From SIG307 sp045596385 (GTDB taxonomy: Bacteria > Bacillota > Clostridia > Lachnospirales > Lachnospiraceae): DNA of 64,000 nt. Made by a program: the position numbers and the translations under genes. Below the pieces are notes generated by a model, which saw only the letters and a list, made by a program, of their open reading frames with translations, had not been told where the DNA came from and did not search any database. The stretch covers positions 248,001 through 312,000 of the forward strand of contig JAZOCC010000021.1 in the NCBI GenBank assembly GCA_045596385.1, read 5' to 3'. Each line of letters starts with the position of its first letter. Position 1 is the first letter of the stretch. Positions 61,408 to 64,000 of the stretch are shown here, in pieces.

Positions 61408-61799
61408 TGAGAAAAAATAGTGTAAAGAATACGCGGATTAATGCTGAGGTCCAGAGAGAACTCAGCACCTTAATCCGCGAGGAGTGCAAGGACCCGCGCA
61501 TTCACCCGCTTACTTCGGTGGTTGCTGCGGAGGTTGCACCGGATTTAAAAACGGCGAAGATTTATATCAGTGTATTGGGCGACGAGGAAGCTATTGCAAA
61601 TACATTAAAGGGACTAAAGAGTGCGGCTTCTCACCTGCGTTCCAAGCTTGCGAGGTCGTTGAATCTTCGCAATACGCCGGAGCTGACCTTTGTGGGAGAC
61701 CGCTCCATTGCGTATGGTGTGTCCATGTCAAAGTTAATCGATGATGTGACGGCACAGCTTCCGGACCGTTCCGACGAGGAAGAGACGGAGGAAGAGTAA
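61407..61799 (+). CDS. rbfA: 30S ribosome-binding factor RbfA
   Basis: 130 residues, KH-like fold; cold-shock and 16S processing factor. Motifs RINAEVQRELSTLIREECKDPRI and LRSKLARSLNLRNTPELTFVGD are typical. Its ATG overlaps the infB stop by one base (TAATG). An acidic tail (SDEEETEEE) ends the protein. Confidence 0.95.
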   Translation: MRKNSVKNTRINAEVQRELSTLIREECKDPRIHPLTSVVAAEVAPDLKTAKIYISVLGDEEAIANTLKGLKSAASHLRSKLARSLNLRNTPELTFVGDRSIAYGVSMSKLIDDVTAQLPDRSDEEETEEE

Positions 61800-61812
61800 A
61801 AAGGATGATGTG

Positions 61813-61842
61813 CGCTCGTTTCTGCGAAAGGAGAAACGGGCG
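61813..61842 (+). terminator. Intercistronic hairpin between rbfA and nrnA
   Basis: CGCTCGTTTCT (61813-61823) pairs with AGAAACGGGCG (61832-61842), eleven pairs with one wobble, loop GCGAAAGG. Only TTAT follows, so it is at best a weak terminator or a processing site. Confidence 0.5.
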
Positions 61843-61868
61843 TTATATTCCATAAAGGAGGGGCTTAG

Positions 61869-62828
61869 TTGGATTTCATGAAAATTGTAAATGAGGCGAA
61901 GACAATTGCAATTGCGGGGCATGTACGTCCGGATGGTGATTGTGTCGGTTCCTGTCTCGGCTTATATAATTATTTAATGGAACAAACGAAAGATAAGCAG
62001 ATCGACGTTTATCTGGAATCGGTTCCGACTGCATTTTCCTTCCTGAAGAATACAGAATGTGCACTTACGGAGTCAAAGAAAAACGTAACCTACGATTTGT
62101 TCATTGCGTTAGATTGCGGGAGCAGAGACCGCCTTGGATTTACGGAGGAGTTATTCCTTTCCGCAAAGCATACGGTAAGCATCGATCATCATATCAGTAA
62201 TACCATGTTTGCGGAGTACAATCATGTGGAAGGAGAAGCCAGTTCCACGTGTGAGGTATTGTGCGGATTCTTTAAGGAGGACAGCATCAGCAAGGAAACA
62301 GCGGAATGTCTGTATCTCGGTATTGTGCATGATACCGGAGTATTTAAGCATTCCAATACCTCAAGAAAGACCATGGATACGGCAGGAAGTCTTTTGGAGA
62401 AGGGCGTATCCGCATCTCGGGTGATTGATGATTCCTTTTATCGTAAAACTTATATGCAGAATCAGATTTTGGGACGTTGTCTGCTTGAGAGTATTCTTTT
62501 GCTTGACGGAAAAATTATCTTTTCCGGTGTGTCTCAGAAGATGATGCAGCTCTACGGAGCGGTTCCGGCGGATTTGGACGGCATTATCGACCAGCTTCGG
62601 GTAACCGCAGGTGTGGAAGTGGCGATTCTGGTTCGGGAAGAAGGCGTGTTGAACTATAAGGTTAGTATGCGCTCCAACGGAAAAGTTGATGTCAGCAAAA
62701 TCTGCTGTCTGTTCGGCGGCGGAGGTCATAAAATGGCTGCCGGTTGTACCATGAACGGCTCGATGCATGATGTGATTAACAATCTTTCCGGGCAAATCGA
62801 GCATCAGCTTAAGATGTATACGGAATAG
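61869..62828 (+). CDS. nrnA: Oligoribonuclease/pAp phosphatase NrnA (DHH-DHHA1)
   Basis: 319 residues. It degrades nano-RNAs (including pGpG from c-di-GMP) and pAp. DHH motifs: GHVRPDGDCVGS, ALDCGS, SIDHHISN and DTGVFKHSNT; DHHA1 motif GGGGHKMAAG. Start is TTG 61869 with AAAGGAGGGG upstream; ATG 61878 is spaced too far. Its usual place is between rbfA and truB. Confidence 0.94.
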   Translation: MDFMKIVNEAKTIAIAGHVRPDGDCVGSCLGLYNYLMEQTKDKQIDVYLESVPTAFSFLKNTECALTESKKNVTYDLFIALDCGSRDRLGFTEELFLSAKHTVSIDHHISNTMFAEYNHVEGEASSTCEVLCGFFKEDSISKETAECLYLGIVHDTGVFKHSNTSRKTMDTAGSLLEKGVSASRVIDDSFYRKTYMQNQILGRCLLESILLLDGKIIFSGVSQKMMQLYGAVPADLDGIIDQLRVTAGVEVAILVREEGVLNYKVSMRSNGKVDVSKICCLFGGGGHKMAAGCTMNGSMHDVINNLSGQIEHQLKMYTE

Positions 62829-62837
62829 GAGCGGTGC

Positions 62838-63752
62838 ATGGACGGAATAGTAAATATTTACAAAGAGGCCGGATATACGTCTTTTGATGTGGTTGCAAAG
62901 CTTCGCGGAATTTTAAGAGAGCGACGAATGGGACATACAGGGACGTTAGACCCGCAGGCAACCGGAGTGCTTCCGGTGTGTGTGGGAAAGGCCACAAAGC
63001 TTTGCGAGCTTCTTTTGGACAAAGAGAAGGCCTATGAAGCGGTAATGCTTCTCGGGGTAACAACCGATACCGAGGATATGACGGGAAACGTTCTTACGGA
63101 GAATAAAGTCTGTGTTACCGAAGAGGAAGTCCGGGCGGTGGCAGAGTGGTTTACCGGTACCTACGGACAGGTTCCGCCGATGTATTCCGCATTAAAGGTG
63201 GATGGCAAGCGTTTGTACGAACTGGCCAGAGAAGGTAAGGAAGTGGAGCGGAAGCCTCGACAGGTGGAAATTTTCGAGAATACGCCGCTTTTCTTTGAAA
63301 AGGATGCGGATGGCTTTGTAAAGATGGTAACCTTACGGGTGCGCTGTTCCAAAGGGACCTATATCAGAAGCTTACTTCGTGATATGGGTGAGTATCTCGG
63401 ATGCGGAGCCTGTATGCAGTCCCTTGTGCGGACACAGGCCGGAGCATTTACGATCGAAACGGCATTGACCCTTGATGAAGTGGAACAGGCACGGGATGAA
63501 GGACGTTTGTCGGAGATTATTTTACCGATAGATTCATTTTTAATGAAGTATCCTGCGGTACATGTGGTACCGGAGTTTCTGAAATATTTGTACAACGGGA
63601 ACCAGCTTTCTCTTTCGATGCTGTCGGAAACGGTGGCACCGGCAGAGGGGGACGGCTTCCGGGTGTACGACACAGAAGAAAAACTGGTCGGCTTGTATCT
63701 GTACTGTAAGGCAAGAAAACAGTTACAGCCGGAAAAAATGTTTTTACCTTAA
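62838..63752 (+). CDS. truB: tRNA pseudouridine(55) synthase TruB
   Basis: 304 residues; makes the T-loop pseudouridine in tRNAs. Motifs GIVNIYKEAGYTSFDVV, GHTGTLDPQATGVLP with the catalytic Asp, and YSALKVDGKRLYELAREG. A partial PUA-like C-terminus follows. It starts ten bases after nrnA. Confidence 0.96.
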   Translation: MDGIVNIYKEAGYTSFDVVAKLRGILRERRMGHTGTLDPQATGVLPVCVGKATKLCELLLDKEKAYEAVMLLGVTTDTEDMTGNVLTENKVCVTEEEVRAVAEWFTGTYGQVPPMYSALKVDGKRLYELAREGKEVERKPRQVEIFENTPLFFEKDADGFVKMVTLRVRCSKGTYIRSLLRDMGEYLGCGACMQSLVRTQAGAFTIETALTLDEVEQARDEGRLSEIILPIDSFLMKYPAVHVVPEFLKYLYNGNQLSLSMLSETVAPAEGDGFRVYDTEEKLVGLYLYCKARKQLQPEKMFLP

Positions 63753-63773
63753 TCGTAAAGGAAGGTGAGTCCG

Positions 63774-64000
63774 GTGCTTAGAATAACAAAACTGTCCGAA
63801 TATCTTCCGGTACAGACGGTCGTTACGATAGGAAAGTTTGACGGGTTTCATCTGGGACACCGAAGCTTGCTTGCGGCGGTTTTAAAAGAAACAAGACAAG
63901 GGCTTGCTTCCTGTGTTGTTTCTTTTTCTACGTCTGTAGACACAGAGCACAGTATGATTTATACGAAGGAAGAACAGCGTAAGCTTTGTGAATCCCTGGG
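63774..64000 (+). CDS. ribF: Bifunctional riboflavin kinase/FAD synthetase RibF (3' end outside window)
   Basis: Only the first ~75 residues are in the window. GTG at 63774 follows AAGGAAGGTGAG. The N-terminal FAD synthetase motif is GKFDGFHLGHRSLL (GxFDGxHxGH), and YTKEEQRKLCESLG matches the following helix. The enzyme makes FMN and FAD from riboflavin. Placement after truB is standard in Firmicutes. Confidence 0.92.
   Translation, partial: MLRITKLSEYLPVQTVVTIGKFDGFHLGHRSLLAAVLKETRQGLASCVVSFSTSVDTEHSMIYTKEEQRKLCESL

Overview
The window looks like a chromosomal segment of a spore-forming, Gram-positive member of the Clostridia, most likely the Lachnospiraceae. The reasons are the spoIIGA-sigE-sigG cluster, spo0A, a MurE with the meso-DAP motif DNPR, low-to-moderate GC with GGAGG-type ribosome binding sites, frequent TTG and GTG starts, and the Firmicute gene orders priA-def-fmt-yugP-rsmB-rlmN-prpC-prkC-rsgA-rpe and rimP-nusA-ylxR-ylxQ-infB-rbfA-nrnA-truB-ribF. 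Assignment to family is inference. I see no rRNA, tRNA, CRISPR, prophage or insertion sequence.

Layout. 1-8.3 kb is accessory: the end of an SGNH esterase, a small AT-rich membrane protein, a CPA2-type cation/proton antiporter on the minus strand, a complete sugar ABC importer (ATPase, two permeases, an unusual doubly anchored binding protein) and a lipoprotein. 8.3-11.8 kb holds degV, spo0A and glgA as separate units. 11.9-28.2 kb is a long housekeeping run: murE, priA, def, fmt, a zinc protease, rsmB, rlmN, the PP2C phosphatase/PASTA kinase pair, rsgA, rpe, a PilZ protein, thiN, ychF and a divergent Lgt-like gene. 28.2-28.7 kb is a GC-rich, highly structured non-coding region followed by the mraZ promoter. 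28.7-39.2 kb is a reduced division/cell wall cluster: mraZ, rsmH, ftsL, two class B PBPs, a SEDS protein, murA, divIB and ftsZ, with no mraY, murD, murF, murG or murC. 39.4-42.0 kb is the early/forespore sigma cluster. 42.0-51.3 kb is a ten-gene Mrp/Mbh-type antiporter operon with four antiporter-type subunits. 51.3-56.0 kb holds a CheX-like phosphatase, a small membrane protein, an aconitase-family hydratase and a DUF6273-like lipoprotein. 56.0-64.0 kb is the nusA-infB translation operon, ending inside ribF.

How the parts connect. The division cluster, the two transpeptidases and the sigma cluster link vegetative septation to sporulation. Spo0A should control spoIIGA through a TGTCGAA box upstream of it. 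SpoIIGA should activate pro-SigE. PrkC and PrpC are a peptidoglycan-sensing kinase/phosphatase pair. PilZ and CheX proteins suggest c-di-GMP signalling and chemotaxis.

The most interesting non-coding finding is an approximately 130-140 bp intergenic element with terminal inverted repeats and three hairpins. It occurs at 28263-28403 and, in opposite orientation, at 39257-39385, each time abutting a Rho-independent terminator. Two of its stems differ between the copies by paired, compensatory changes. A truncated third copy lies beside the first. Other regulatory candidates are a switch-like rimP leader, a hairpin covering the murA start codon, a six-box 10-bp-periodic MraZ operator, and twin palindromes around the spo0A promoter whose half-sites recur at spoIIGA.
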